Shown: in pieces, positions 34,878 through 46,747 of the stretch
Position numbering within the stretch: position 1 is the first letter of the stretch
Layout: each line of letters begins with the position of its first letter
Assembly: GCA_026119935.1 (NCBI GenBank)
Contig: JALRMH010000017.1
Coordinates: 310,001-374,000, forward strand
Direction: 5' to 3'
DNA length: 64,000 nt
From: Endothia cerciana
Lineage: Eukaryota > Ascomycota > Sordariomycetes > Diaporthales > Cryphonectriaceae
The notes under the pieces: model-generated
What the model was told of the DNA's origin: nothing
Database searches by the model: none
The model's input: only the letters and a program-made list of their open reading frames with translations
Translations under genes and position numbers: made by a program

Positions 34878-36369
34878 TCAGGGGAATGGAGGTCGACCGG
34901 AGGGGTCCTGAGGCGGCTGAAACTGTTGCATCCTCCTGCCGTTCTCACCACGTGCGGCGACCCACTCGGCATTCCCACTCTGCCGCCCTGGCAGTTCGGC
35001 GGGGTGCTTGGTATCGTCGGATGACGGAGCTGGGGTCCGCCGGGGTGGCTGGGGAACGACGCTGGGGCCGCTGTGTATGGAACCAGGTACAAGTTCGGTG
35101 ACGGCCTGCGTGATGGACGAGATGACGAAGCTGCGGAGTTCGCGGTCCTCTCGTGCATCCTCCTTCTCGAGCCGGAACCGCTCGTCCTTGTTCATGTTGG
35201 CCCGCCGGATGTTCCTGATCTCCTGCATGATGTACAGCATGACCTCCTCGGGGCATCGGTTGCGCTCCAGTGCGTAGTCACTCTTGCGCACATACCTCCG
35301 GGTCACATCGGTCGCGCCGTCGATGGAGAATGCCACACAGTACGACATCTTCTTGCCCCATCCTTCCGAGTAGAGTCGTGGGTTGTCCCATGCCTCCTCG
35401 CAAGCGTCTACATGGACCCATCGCTTCTGGTGCTCAGAGTAGACCTCGGTCCAGACGTGATCCTCGGCGTTCCACACCCACCGCACGCGGCCCCCGACGG
35501 CACGGCAGAGCATGCTGAAGCAGTTTGCCCACTCCCCAACCCGGCCTCTCCGGGTCTGTAGTAATTGCCAGACATCACTGTATCGGGGGAAACGTTCGTA
35601 GCCGCCGCATGCGGGATTCGAGCACCGATACAATTCGACAAGGAGCGCGCCGCGGGCATTCTCGTCGGGCGTTGGCGCCGTCTTGCCCTGTGCTACTGTC
35701 GGGGATAGGCATGTAGGACATGCTGGGTTGTTCACCCATGTGAAAAAGGTTCGCTTGAACCATCTGCGGGTAGTCAAGAGTCAGAGACCGCCGTCCAGGG
35801 ATCGGGGTGGTTGGCCCCGTTGGGGGGGGGGGGGGGCAGTAAACGTACCTGAGCAGTGCCCGGACGACACAATCTTGGTAGCCCCATTCCGGCTTGCGGC
35901 CATCGCCCATGCTTTCGGCCTGTGCCTGGAGCACCTGACACTCCTCCTCGGCCTCCCCATAGATACGGTCCAGAGGTATAACCTGGAGGGCCTCATCGAG
36001 AAGGCCGGGGTTCTCATATTTAGTCGGTGTCTGTGAGAGTGTGACCATTAGGTTCCTAAACTTTTGTGATTCGCGGTCGTTCTGCGCGGGCGGCGTGGGT
36101 ATCTTGGGGAGGTTGCGCAGTGATGTATACGAGGGCGGAGTGTGGGCACTCGAGTGCGAGGTGGCCGGCCGTGAGGGAGATGCAGCGGCAGCGCGGAGGT
36201 CGGCAGACGAGGCCGTCTCACGGGGCTGTGGTGTGCCTTGTCGTGACCGGGTGGTGAGCTCGGTCAGCCTCCTGTCCCTCAACAGCTGCTCGAACTGTAT
36301 CCGCAGGTCGTGCGCCCAGGCCTCATCGTATTGGCCGTCCTGAGGCGCGTTGCCCCTGCTTGAGTCCAT
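34878..36369 (-). CDS. PNG1: PNG1, cytoplasmic peptide:N-glycanase homologue with catalytic Cys replaced by Val
   Basis: Two exons (36369-35849, 35763-34878) give 468 residues. The transglutaminase-like core carries the zinc-binding pairs CPTC (189-192) and CSNPAC (221-226), then RRGRVGEWANCFSMLCRAVG, NAEDHVWTEVY and RWVHVDACEEAWDNPRLYSE. In active enzymes the first of these blocks reads GRCGEW and the Cys is the nucleophile. Here position 249 is Val (codon GTT at 35538-35540), while His276 and Asp293 of the triad remain. Active PNGase removes N-glycans from misfolded glycoproteins during ER-associated degradation. As I recall, Neurospora PNG1 is likewise altered in its triad, lacks deglycosylation activity and is still needed for polar growth. 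The protein is therefore probably a structural pseudo-enzyme. The intron has 15 consecutive C on the sense strand. Confidence 0.93.
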
Positions 36370-36467
36370 CTTGGCGCCGAGGGTAGAGCAGACTGCCCTG
36401 CTAGACGTGCGAAGGCAGACGGATAATAATTGGTAGGACGGGGGCGGCTTAAGGGTAGGGTCGACGG

Positions 36468-36500
36468 TGAGGATGAGGATGAGGATGAGGATGAGGATGA
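36468..36500. repeat. (GGATGA)n repeat
   Basis: About five hexanucleotide units about 100 bases upstream of the PNG1 start codon. Confidence 0.88.
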
Positions 36501-36917
36501 TATATGGGGGACCCGCAGGCGTCGTCGTAAACGTAAGCGTCTACGCAACGGGCGCTGGTGGACGGGTCGCCACTTTTAACTGGCCGTGGGCAGGTGGGTT
36601 ATTAGGGCCACGATGGTCGGTCGACTGTGCTCGAAGTCGTCGTTGCTCAATTCGCGGGTCACGAGTCGTCGACCCAAGGCGTGAGGCGTCGTGTCGGGAG
36701 GACAATTGCTACCTGGTCGTCTCGTCGTAACAGGCCTGTCGCCTCTTCCCTCTCTATGTCTACGCCACAAGCATCGGGGTGCCGAGTGACGGGGGGGCGG
36801 GTAGACGGGTGTCTCTTGAGACCGGACCAGACCACAGGCAGCAGACACACCCACGCAGCGGCAGCGTGCGCAAAGATATAAAAAAAGGAGCGTATATGGG
36901 TGAACAGGTGCGGCGAC

Positions 36918-36947
36918 GGAGGAGGAGGAGGAGGAGGAGGAGGAGGA
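36918..36947. repeat. (GGA)n repeat
   Basis: About ten GGA units upstream of PNG1. Confidence 0.9.
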
Positions 36948-38121
36948 AGCGCGCAGGGCCGGCGGAGGTGGGAGGGCAGGGTAAGATAGGTGACAATGGG
37001 GGGTGGTGGAGTTGGTAAGGGAAGGCAAGGCCAGGCGGGCGAGGCGAGGCGATGCGATGGGAGAAAGAGGATAGGAAAGTGGTATTGGTGTAGCGCAGCG
37101 CGGTGCGGTGCAGTTGCTAAGTGCAGTGCTGCGGTAGAGTGATGATGGAGACGGAAGGGCAACCGAGTCGAGGACGGGGACAGCCACAGTCTAGAGAGGG
37201 CTGCGGGACCCAGTTGTGCCTGAGCGGGTGCGTGCTGGGGAAACAGGACAGTGTCCAGCGGCACTGGCAGGTCAGGTAGGTAGGGCAGGGTGGGGAGGGG
37301 AAGACGGGGCGGGAGGATCAGACAGGTCAGTCAGTGTGAAAGAAGAAAAGGCGTTGCGTGGCAGGGTCGTCGTAGGCCTGCCTTCGCCCGCTCCCACAGT
37401 AGAACCTGCTGCCAGGTGCTTGCGTACGCCCTGCACAGTACGGCCACCACCACAGGCGTACTATGGTACCGGCATGGTGGAAAATGGCGAAAAGTCGTAC
37501 GTACGACCGCGGGTCGGGAGCCGGGGGGGGGACTAGTCCTCGCAATTGCGTGTCCTGCGTGCGCTTCCTAACCAGTTGTGGCACTGTGGTTGTGGTCCAT
37601 GGTACGTACCCTGCACCCTGGGGCTGCCTGGGCTGCCAGGTTCCCTCCAGTCCGCCAGGTGCACGTAATACACGTGGGGTCGGGGTGCTCATGAGACCCC
37701 ATGAGAATGTTCTGTCTGGCCTGCAGTGGGTTCCGCGGTCGATCGAGGGCGCCGCAGCGCGAGTCCTTGCAGCAGGCCTGGCCCTGAATGGCCTAGGGGG
37801 GGGGTACAGTCGTCAGTCCTGGCAGTCTGAAAGATTTCCGCGGTAGGAGTGACGCGCGTACTCTGAGGCGTCCCCACCAATCATGGCCTGTCGTTTGCAG
37901 GGCCGGGTGGGGCGGGCTGGTACACGGTAGACATGGGCCCCAGGCAGGGGACAGGGGGCAGGGGTTGAGGCGGTATCAGGCTTAGCACCCTCACACGGTC
38001 TATATTTAACGCCGATATTACTCTGGACTGTGGTGGTACTATGCCCTCCTGGCCCCGGGGAGAGCCAGAGACAGAGAGAGGACACTGATCGTAAGCAGGT
38101 GTTTCCCCCTGGGATGAGGGG

Positions 38122-38152
38122 GAGGTGAGGGGAGGGGAGGGGAGGGGAGGGG
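38122..38152. repeat. (GGGGA)n repeat, G-quadruplex-capable
   Basis: Several GGGG blocks separated by single A residues satisfy the usual four-tract G-quadruplex pattern. Confidence 0.85.
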
Positions 38153-41100
38153 TCCCGTATGAATGAATGAATCAATGGGTCAATGAATGAATGACTGCCC
38201 CTTAGCTAATCCTTCCTGCCTTGGTCTCATTCCAGGCACAGCAAGTCAACCCCAGGGGACGTCAGTCAAGACTCGGAAGGCACCATTTAATCTCCGAGAT
38301 ATTTCTGTTGCTGGAATGGTGGCCTCACCCACCCCCCCCCTCCTCCTCCTCCTCCTCCTCCTCCAGGTCTTTTCTTCTTTGCTATGGCCCTCTTTTACCT
38401 TCTTTCTCCCCTCGCCCTTGCGTCCTGCTCCCTCATGTTAATCTGTAATTTCTCCATGGGATGACGAGGCTCAGTCTTGGCACTGCCGCCAGCGCAGGTG
38501 CCCTGGTGACCTCTCGACCTGTCGTGGGAATCTGCCAGTGTGGCTTTTCCCATCTTTGGTCGTGGCTGATGGGCCTGGTCTTTTTTCTCTCCCCTGCCCT
38601 CGGCCCCATTCCACCCCTCACAAGCCAACAACAACAGATGTGGGACCCGCTCTCGCTGATAAGCCTCAGTTGCTCACACCTTCCCGTCTCGGGCCTCGTG
38701 GCATCCTAACTCCAGCTCCTGACACAAAGGGGCCCCCCCCTGCTTAGGTAAACACCCTCAGCCTTGTTTGGTCGCCTCTCCCCAACCCAAAACACACGCC
38801 TTCAGGGCTTCCCCCACAGTGCCGTCTGGGACCCAGGGCCGGCTGTGCGATGACGAACCTGTTGTTTTCGGCTCACCGCGGCTCCGGTCCTCGCCTGCTT
38901 CAGGTTTGAAAAGATGCTTAAACCCACAGTCGTCCGGGCACTGTCCTTACAGTCAGCCTCATAGTATACATGGTATCCCACCCGCTCCATCGCTGCCTCC
39001 AAACCGCATGGGGTGTGGGATGACCACTTTGGACGCATACCCGTGGAGATCTCTACTAGCATCCGGAGCCAGCACCACCGTGCCAACCTGTCATCAGTCG
39101 TCAGGCACCTTCGGCTGATCGCCGAGGATCCCAATGGCCAAGGCTCGCTTCTTCTCCGCCTCCGTCAGCGTTGACGTGGGCTTCTTGTCGGGCTGGCCGC
39201 TCGATGGGACTCCGGGTACGCATCTTGACCGACTTGGACTGTTCGCCTGTCACGTGCGTCCCCTTGGCTGTGATATCGACACCTTGCCCCCCCCCCCCCC
39301 TCGTCCCCGCCACAGGCAGGAAGGGGTGACGACTCTAGGCCGTGCCTCCTAGCCGACATGTGATGGCCGCCTCTGTGCGGCTCTTTTTCATTGGCGTGAT
39401 AGGGCCGGTCTATGTTCGCTGCGACTCCGCAGCCGCGGGAGACAGTCGACGCGCAGGTCCGCGATCCATCCCCACGCCGGCAGCCATTGCCGAACGCCAG
39501 AGACGATGATTCGCCCAGCACAGGGACGCAAATTGCGAAAAAGGAAGAACTACGCTCTCACGGGCCCGGAAGTGCTCCTAGCGCTCAGCCTCCACGACCA
39601 AAGAGGCTTCCATGGATATGGAGGAACGGGGCACAGTGCATCTCTCGAGCTGACACTATCGGGCCAGGAGAGGCTTGCGCGTCCCCCAGGCTTGGCTGTT
39701 CCAGTCGAGGCCCCACAGCACGCCCAACTGTTCGAAGATCCCTGGCCCGTGCGCGCACCCTTCTTTTCCAGGGATCTACATGGCCAACGTCTCGTCTTTG
39801 CATATCGCGACCGTCGGAATGCGGCATATGTCTCGCGCCGGAGTCGGCACCGTCGACGACGATGGCCATCTACCACCTACTTACTTACACTGGTTATGTC
39901 TGCAGACGGTCTGAGGTAACGTGCCAGACCGTCACGTGCCACGCAGATCCGAGGACAATCGATTCTCGATAGTCTCCTGCCCACAAGAGACCTGGGACCA
40001 TCGACTCCGAACGGGATAGCGCAAGCTAGCGACTGAGTATGGGCTCCTCAACGAGCAGGTCAAGCCCTCGCACCGTCGACAGGTGTGAGCAGGAGCAGCG
40101 ATCGCGGTCCGTCTGGCATCGCATGTCGGCAGGTGGCTTCCAGGGAAGACTCCGTCTAGCTGCAAGCCGCGGCTATCACGCTGAGCACATAACAGCCAGC
40201 TTCCACAACGGGTATGGGGACATCTGCAATAGCAAACCTGTTGCGTGACCGGCACTCGTCATCCAAGGGCGGGATGGACTGCGGTAGCGTGCCTTCGTAC
40301 CATTGTATATCAGGACCTTCCCAACCTGACGGCAATCATGGTGTGGACGACGCACCTAAAAAAACACACTGCCACGAGGCCGGCGAGATCCCAATTCACC
40401 ATCTTCCGACTGGGACCCAATGGCGGTGTCCTCGTGGCCTGTACGGGGTCCTGAACGAATCCTCAGACCTCGTCTACTCGGATCAAGCCGCTTGAAGAGC
40501 CCATCCCATCATGCATTGCTTGCCGGCTACCGACCAAGAAGCCTCGTCTGACCGGGGGCCTCGATAAAGCCAGTGGGTTCTCCCGGCCGAGACAGGGCCC
40601 GCCTGGGTGTCTTTCGGGTCCGACATATGGATTCAACCGCCCCCTGGGCCGACGATCCTTCGTCAGTTCTCAGCCCCCCTTTCCAGTTTTCGTCGTCACG
40701 CTCGGGCCTCATCTCGAGCCTTTTGGAGGGTGCCAAGTCCGGGTTGGGCGTCCTCGTTGGGGCTTGCAGCCTTCAATCTCGCTGATGTGCAAGAGCCAGA
40801 CCCTGTCCCTTTACGGTTTATGGATGGGACGAGTCGTCGTAAGTGCAAATACGCGGCAGTGCCGAAGTCAATGTGATACGGCCCCAGCAGCCACTACCAC
40901 ACACACAAAGACTTTGGGGCGCGGGCCCCCGAATAAAACCTGGTGTAAAACAAAAACCCTCGAGGTGGTTGATTGTTCTGCTCCGCAGCTTTCGCGCCAC
41001 AGTTCATAATCAAGCCACCACGTCAAATTGGCGAGCTGCGCGGCCCGACCACGTCGTCCGCCTCCGCCGGAATCTACCCAGTCAGACTCACAAGGTCAAA

Positions 41101-43076
41101 CGCAAACCCCATCCCCGCCTCCTAGACGCGCGTCTCTCACAACGCCCACTGACACCAGCGATAGACTGGTCCGATGTAAGCAAGTCGCCAATACCTCCAC
41201 CGCGACGTGAGCCGAGCGTGCGGGGGATCCTCGTATAAGTCTAGGCGAGCCTTACCCTCACCAGGCCAAAGTCCGGGGCGAGCCTCGTCGGCCTTGCGTG
41301 CAAGGGCCTTCCAGAACTTCAGGCCCAGGCTCTCCTCGACAGCATATTGACCGTCCCTGGCGATGGAAAAGGAGTACCAGGGCCTTGTCATGCTTAAGTC
41401 GGGGACATTAGACGAACACCGCGCTGCCGACCTCCGAGCCGAGCTCCACTTGAGGCTCTGCCGCATGAAGGCACAGCACCGAATTTCAGCCGGTGATATT
41501 GGTTGAGGCGTCATCACGGACGTCGTCGTCGTGCGTTGATTGTACTTCAACTCAAAAAGGTATGGGAAGGGTACAGCTTTGCCAAGTGGCCTATATCTCG
41601 TACGAGCGGAGCCGCGCGGATACGTCGTCTCCTCCACGAAGGGTTCCACGACTCATATTGCAGGAACGTCATCAACAACGGACCTTTCCAGAATTCTAGT
41701 ATGCTACTAGTACCATAGTAAGTTGAGATTCCCCTCTCTGTCGCGTCCTCGAAGCGGGACGGGGCTAGGTCGCCAAGCAAACAATTGATCAAGGTTGAGC
41801 TTGACGAGGCCGGTGGGGCGAGACTGCGGAATCCCCGCAGCCTCGTAAGACGGGCCGAGCGGGCCATCGTCTGGACCACGGTCCAGCCTCTCGCTACCTA
41901 CATAATAAACACGTGCTGGCCAGCGGCAGACTCTAATACAATGGCCACCCGGTGGCTATTGTCACGTCCCGCCAATTATTGGCAATAGCCTCGGTCACGG
42001 ACCGGCGCTACCCGGGCTTCCTCCCTCCCCTACCGGCGCTGCTCGTACGGTGCTCGGCGGGCTGGGCCAGAAAGGATGGGGCATCCCGACCCCAGATGGG
42101 GCAGAAAACTTATAGTTTTGGTTGTTGTTTTTATTTTTTATTTTTTTGGTTTGGGACAATATGTCCATCCTGCCCCTCTGGTCTCCATTGTTGGTACGCT
42201 CCCGGTCGTAAGCCCAGGGTGAGGTCGCGAGGTCGGTTCGTCAATCCTCTCTCTCTCTCGCCCGGTATGTGGCGGACGACCCGGTCTTACCCCCTCCCCC
42301 TCCGGCCCAATTCCTCGTAACCTGAACCGCTCGGACGTTTCTTCTTACGACGTGCTTACTCGGCGGGCCTGCTTGCGTAGACGTTCTCTCATTCAAAAAC
42401 CAGTTGCGGGGGGGAGTGATGAGATGAAGACGAGCGGACACAAAATCTTGGCAGCGGAGGAGCATTGCGTAAGTTTCGGGGGAAGGGGGGGGTGTTTGTT
42501 TCTCTTTGGTTTTTAGGTGGTTCTTTTTTTTTTGTTTTTGTTTGGGTGAGGGGGAGGGGGTTTGTCAAAATTCGGAAAACCCGTTTCTCGTCTGTTTTCG
42601 TGAACCCCGTGACGTGGCTGGTTGTCTCGCAAACCCGGATATACGGGGGAAGGGGGGCAGAAAATGGGCTGTGTTGTATCAAGAAGGCCGGAGAGTTCTT
42701 TCGCAGAATAACGGGTCTCTGGGATGGGTCGAAGGCTGCGATTGCCCACAGACGAGTAGGGAGGTAGGTTCCGCAGGGTGGTCCGATCGTGACGTTTCCG
42801 TCGTTCGCACAGGTCTCAGATTCCAGTGTGGTATTCAATCGACATGTGTGCTCTCCTAAGTGAGCGTACAGGACACCGTAGGGACACCTCCTTGCGAGGG
42901 CCGACACACCAGCTCATCCGCGGTTCCCCCCCTCCCCCCAAATCAAGTCCGAAGATAGAGATGGAGCCAGATGTCTGCTTGGGCGACTGCATGTGACGCC
43001 CAGGCAGGATGGGCATCTATTGGACCGCGTCTTTTCCCAGATGCGTGTCCCAACTTTCCGATCGCTTTTTCCTAGC

Positions 43077-45908
43077 CTAATCCTCCACGTATCTCGCCGG
43101 CGTATCGACATCCCACTTCGGCCTCTCCACCAGCGCGATCTCCAGCGGCGGGTGGGAGCCAGCGGCCTTCCTACTCTCCTTCTTCTCCTTGTTCTTCTGG
43201 CCCTTGTCCTTGCTGACACTAGCTGCTGTACCACCAGACCCGTTCGTCCGTGGCTCCGTGGTAGACTCGGAAGAGAGTGGCACGATCCCCAATATCGGCC
43301 GGTACTTGTACGTATGCCACCAGTTCCTGCGCTTCCCCGTGCCGTCGCCAGCAGGAGAGCTGCCTCCCGCCTCCTTCTTCTGTGACTGCTCGCGGTCCCG
43401 CAGCTTCTGCAGCTCGCCGCCCCCCTCCTCTTCGCTCTCACTGTCGTCGTCGTCATCGCCACGGCCCTCTCCCTCGTCGGCCCGTGCGCTGTCGGCATCG
43501 GCATCCCCCATCTCGACATCCACCCACTCGCCGCTCTTTCCATCCTCGGCAAGCGCGACGCGCACATGCTGCGGCGCGAGGGCGTGAGCGCTCTCCATCT
43601 TGCTACCGGCGCCGGAGTCTGTGCCCCTCTTGCGCTTTCTGCTCCTCTTCTGCTTGACGGACTCATCTTCGTCGTCGCTGAAGTCAAACGAGATGTCGAG
43701 CATGAAGAGGAAGCTTGTCCCGTACATCCAGATGCGAGACCCCTGCCACACCGCGCCCTTGATCAGGTCGCGCGTGGCACGGATCTCGTCGGGGAGCTTC
43801 CACACGGCGTTACGCCGGGACCATTTTGTCAACGAGCCCTCGAGCGCGTGGAACGTGTAGATGCGCGAGGCGGTGGTGACGGCGAGTAAGACGTAGTCAT
43901 CCTGTCCACTACCTTCGCCATGGAATGCCGGGACGAGGGCTTCTTCTGAGAAGGACAGCACGACCGGTGATTGCGACAGCTTGGGGAATAGTGGCGCCTT
44001 GGGGTTGCGGATCCACCTTGGCCCAGGAATAGGTCCTTCGCCCTCCTCGCTGTCAGGATCCTCCGAGTCGCTCGATGCAGAGGATGACGCGTCACCGTCT
44101 TCGCTTGAACTGGCGCCATTCTGCAGCTCGCCGTCCCACACGACCCATGTGTCGATGTAGCCGGCCAGGTCCGCGGTGGCGAGCATGCTACTGTCCGACG
44201 AGAATGCGACGTGTGTGACACGCCTGTCGTAGCTGCCCAGACCGCCTAGGCGTACGTGCTTGGGGATATCTCGTCGGAGCCGGGTCAACTTTGCAGGTCG
44301 GGGATGTATTGAGACCGGAGAATCGTCGGATGCATCGTTCCTTATTATTCCTGTCGCGAGGACCTTAGTGCCCTCCTGGATCCAGCAGAGCCACTGGCCG
44401 TTCGGGGAGATCTGAACAAGCGTAGAGCCGGAGCTTTCGATCGAAGCAGGGACCTCGATCTTGCGGATCTTCAGCTCCTCCTTTGAACCGGTGCTTGAAG
44501 CAAGGTGGAATGCTTTGATTGCCGAGACAGTCGATACAAACAGGATTGAGCCGTCTCTGCTTATCGAAGCCGAAGTGATGTTTGATTCGCCCTTGATGAG
44601 TATCCGCCCCAGCAACTTGCGGTTGTTTTCGATACTTTGTTCGACGTCATCGCTCTCGAGCAAGTCCTTCATCGGCCGGCGTAGTTTCCAGATGCGTACC
44701 TCTCTGTCCCACCAACTAATGATGAGGCGTCCCTGAGGAGCGCTCTGAAGCGGGACGGAATGTGGCAGATGCGAGAGGGTGCGGTGGTTCTCGACTCCAG
44801 CTTGGCGCAGAGGCGTGACGACAGGTGTGGCATCGGGTCCTAGAAACAAGATTCAGCAAGAGTCACATACGACGCCACAGCATTGGATGGTCTAACCTCC
44901 GGTCACAACGATACTCATCCCCTGGCCCTCAAACGACGCCATGGCCTTAACATCGTGGTCGTGATATTTCCTGTGCCAGACCCTCTGCCAACGAGAAGGG
45001 TCGCGCGGCATGGTGCGGTAAAGTGCTGTCCGACGGTCCATGCCTCCGCTTATGATCGATGACCCATCCGCGCTTGTCGCGAGACTCAGAACGTCTGACT
45101 TGTGACCCTGTATCCTCTGCGCCTGGGTATAAGTCTTGCCATCCCATATCACAACCTGGCCAGTCGAGTCCCCAGACACGATGTCGCCGTCCTTGAGACA
45201 CTTCACGGACCATACGATGATGTCCTTAGATCCGCCAATAAGGTCTTTGCCCAGCGTCATCTTGCGCAGAAGCTCTCCTCTCCTCAGGTCGTAGACTCGG
45301 ATCGAGCTATCTGAGCATCCCACAACGGCGACTTGCCGCGACTGAAAGGCGATGCTAACCATCTTGATGTTCCGCTTGGCGGTCTTGACAAGCACTCTCT
45401 GGAATTGAAGGTCATCGTCGTCGATTGAGTATAGAACGATGCTACCGTCTATCGTGCCTGCGACCAGCCTCTGAGGTTGGCTGGCTGCTGTGACGCCGTT
45501 CGCCTGTGTTTGTGTGGGCGCAGGTTGTGCGCCTAAACACCAGATGTCTCCATGTTGCCCACTCGCATGCCTTTTCGCCCTGCCTTGCTCGAGGTCCCAC
45601 TCGGTCACAGTCGTGGTGTAGCCGATGCTGAACAGCCTCGACCTGCCGACAACGACGCTCCCATCGGGCAGCTGTTCTTCCTCGCCGGTGACCCAGACAA
45701 GAGAGTCGACGCTCCTGTCCCTTCCGCCGTGTATTATGGTCTCCTGGAACCAATTGCCGTTCAGGGGGTTCCAGATCTCGATATCGCCGGTCGCTCTGCC
45801 AATCGCGAGCCGGGCGGGTCTCTTGGAAGACAGGAAAGGGTGGGAGACGGCGATGGTGTTGATGGGAGAGGCTGGGAACGGGACGAAACGACAGCGGTGG
45901 ATGTCCAT
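43077..45908 (-). CDS. UTP4: Utp4, U3 snoRNP (SSU processome) WD-repeat protein
   Basis: Exons 45908-44897 and 44839-43077 give 924 residues. The start MDIHRCRFVPFPASPINTIA is the conserved Utp4/Cirhin N-terminus. Successive WD-type blades follow, for example RLAIGRATGDIEIWNP, VVGCSDSSIRVYDLR, DIVSGDSTGQVVIWDG and SIISGGMDRRTALYRT. A second propeller lies after the intron (IISWWDREVRIWKL, VTHVAFSSDSSMLATADLAG). Acidic insertions rich in Ser, Asp and Glu occur in the second half, and the tail has a Lys-rich stretch. Utp4 belongs to the t-UTP/UtpA subcomplex that binds nascent pre-rRNA in the nucleolus and is needed for 18S rRNA maturation. Yeast Utp4 is 776 residues; the extra length here is in the acidic and basic low-complexity inserts. 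The gene is divergent from NPT1. Confidence 0.93.
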
Positions 45909-46497
45909 GGTGAAGTTGGCTGTGGCTGTGGCTGTGGCTGTCCCTGTGACCGTGACGTTGTCTCTGCTCCTCTTCCCCTTGTTCTTGAGGTCGACGTGGA
46001 CCGAGGGGTGCTGAGAGAGGACACACGCGACAAGAGATGTTGCAGTGTGGTGCAGTCCGACGATGTCACTAACAGGGTCCGCCTGCGCGCCTCTTGGAAC
46101 ATCCCAAAAACTTTTTTGTCGCCGCCCTCCAAAAACTGAACCAGTTGCAGTGGTGCCGCGGCAGGCAGGACCAAAACTTTAGTGGGGACAGGGGATACTA
46201 CAGTACCTCAGTACGTACCGCAGCAGCGGCTCCAGGGGTCCACCGTACCCCACCTTGCCCCCTGCCCCCACTGACGTTTTTCTTAGTGACCCAGCAGCAG
46301 TCCGCAGTCGCAGTTGGGAGTTCCAGAAGGTGGGATGCTAGTTCGGAAAGGAGGGGCAGCGCGCAGTCATTGCGAAAGTGGTGAAGAGCACTCCAGATGT
46401 CCCTCCCTCAGGATGGGATAAGAGGTCCAGCATGCGATATCCTTGTGTCTCTCCTTTCCCTTTTCTAACAGGCTATTTTGTCTTCCAACAGTCCAAC

Positions 46498-46540
<43 letters not shown>

Positions 46541-46747
46541 ACTCAAAAGGCGCATAACACGTATCGTCAAGGCCCTCAGTAGTCGTGTTGCCGTGTCTTC
46601 CGGATCATACAAGACTGCTGTGGCTCTCCTCGTCCTGTCACCTTCTTGCGCGTCCCTTGTCCACCCCTGCTTGACAACCGTGAAGGGCTTACGAATCGCT
46701 GCAAACTTCCTCTTGATACCCTCACTGGGTGGAGAATCATCTGCGCC
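45909..46747. promoter_or_regulatory. Bidirectional promoter region, UTP4 / NPT1
   Basis: 839 bases lie between the two divergent start codons. It holds a stretch rich in GTAC near 46190-46220 and a CT dinucleotide tract of about 20 units just upstream of the NPT1 leader. Promoter function follows from position alone. Confidence 0.5.
46498..46537. repeat. (CT)n microsatellite
   Basis: About twenty CT units, roughly 210 bases upstream of the NPT1 start codon; a pyrimidine tract of this kind is common in fungal promoters. Confidence 0.9.

Larger units (their letters stand above)
36370..43076. other. 6.7 kb gene-poor stretch with simple repeats
   Basis: Between the PNG1 start and the Utp4 stop I can support no full gene. 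Present are a GGATGA repeat, a GGA repeat, a GGGGA repeat able to form a G-quadruplex, a GAAT repeat near 38161-38194, a CTC tract near 38340-38363, a run of 14 C (39287-39300) and T-rich patches near 42130-42150 and 42525-42545. Two or three short fragments look coding (near 39.1, 39.6-39.9 and 41.3 kb) and are treated as findings. Confidence 0.55.

Noticed and set aside
42070..42190. Imperfect inverted repeat around a T-rich loop (GGATGGGGCA ... TCCTGCCCC)
   Set aside because: Only short, mismatched pairing; not enough to call a structured RNA or transposon end.
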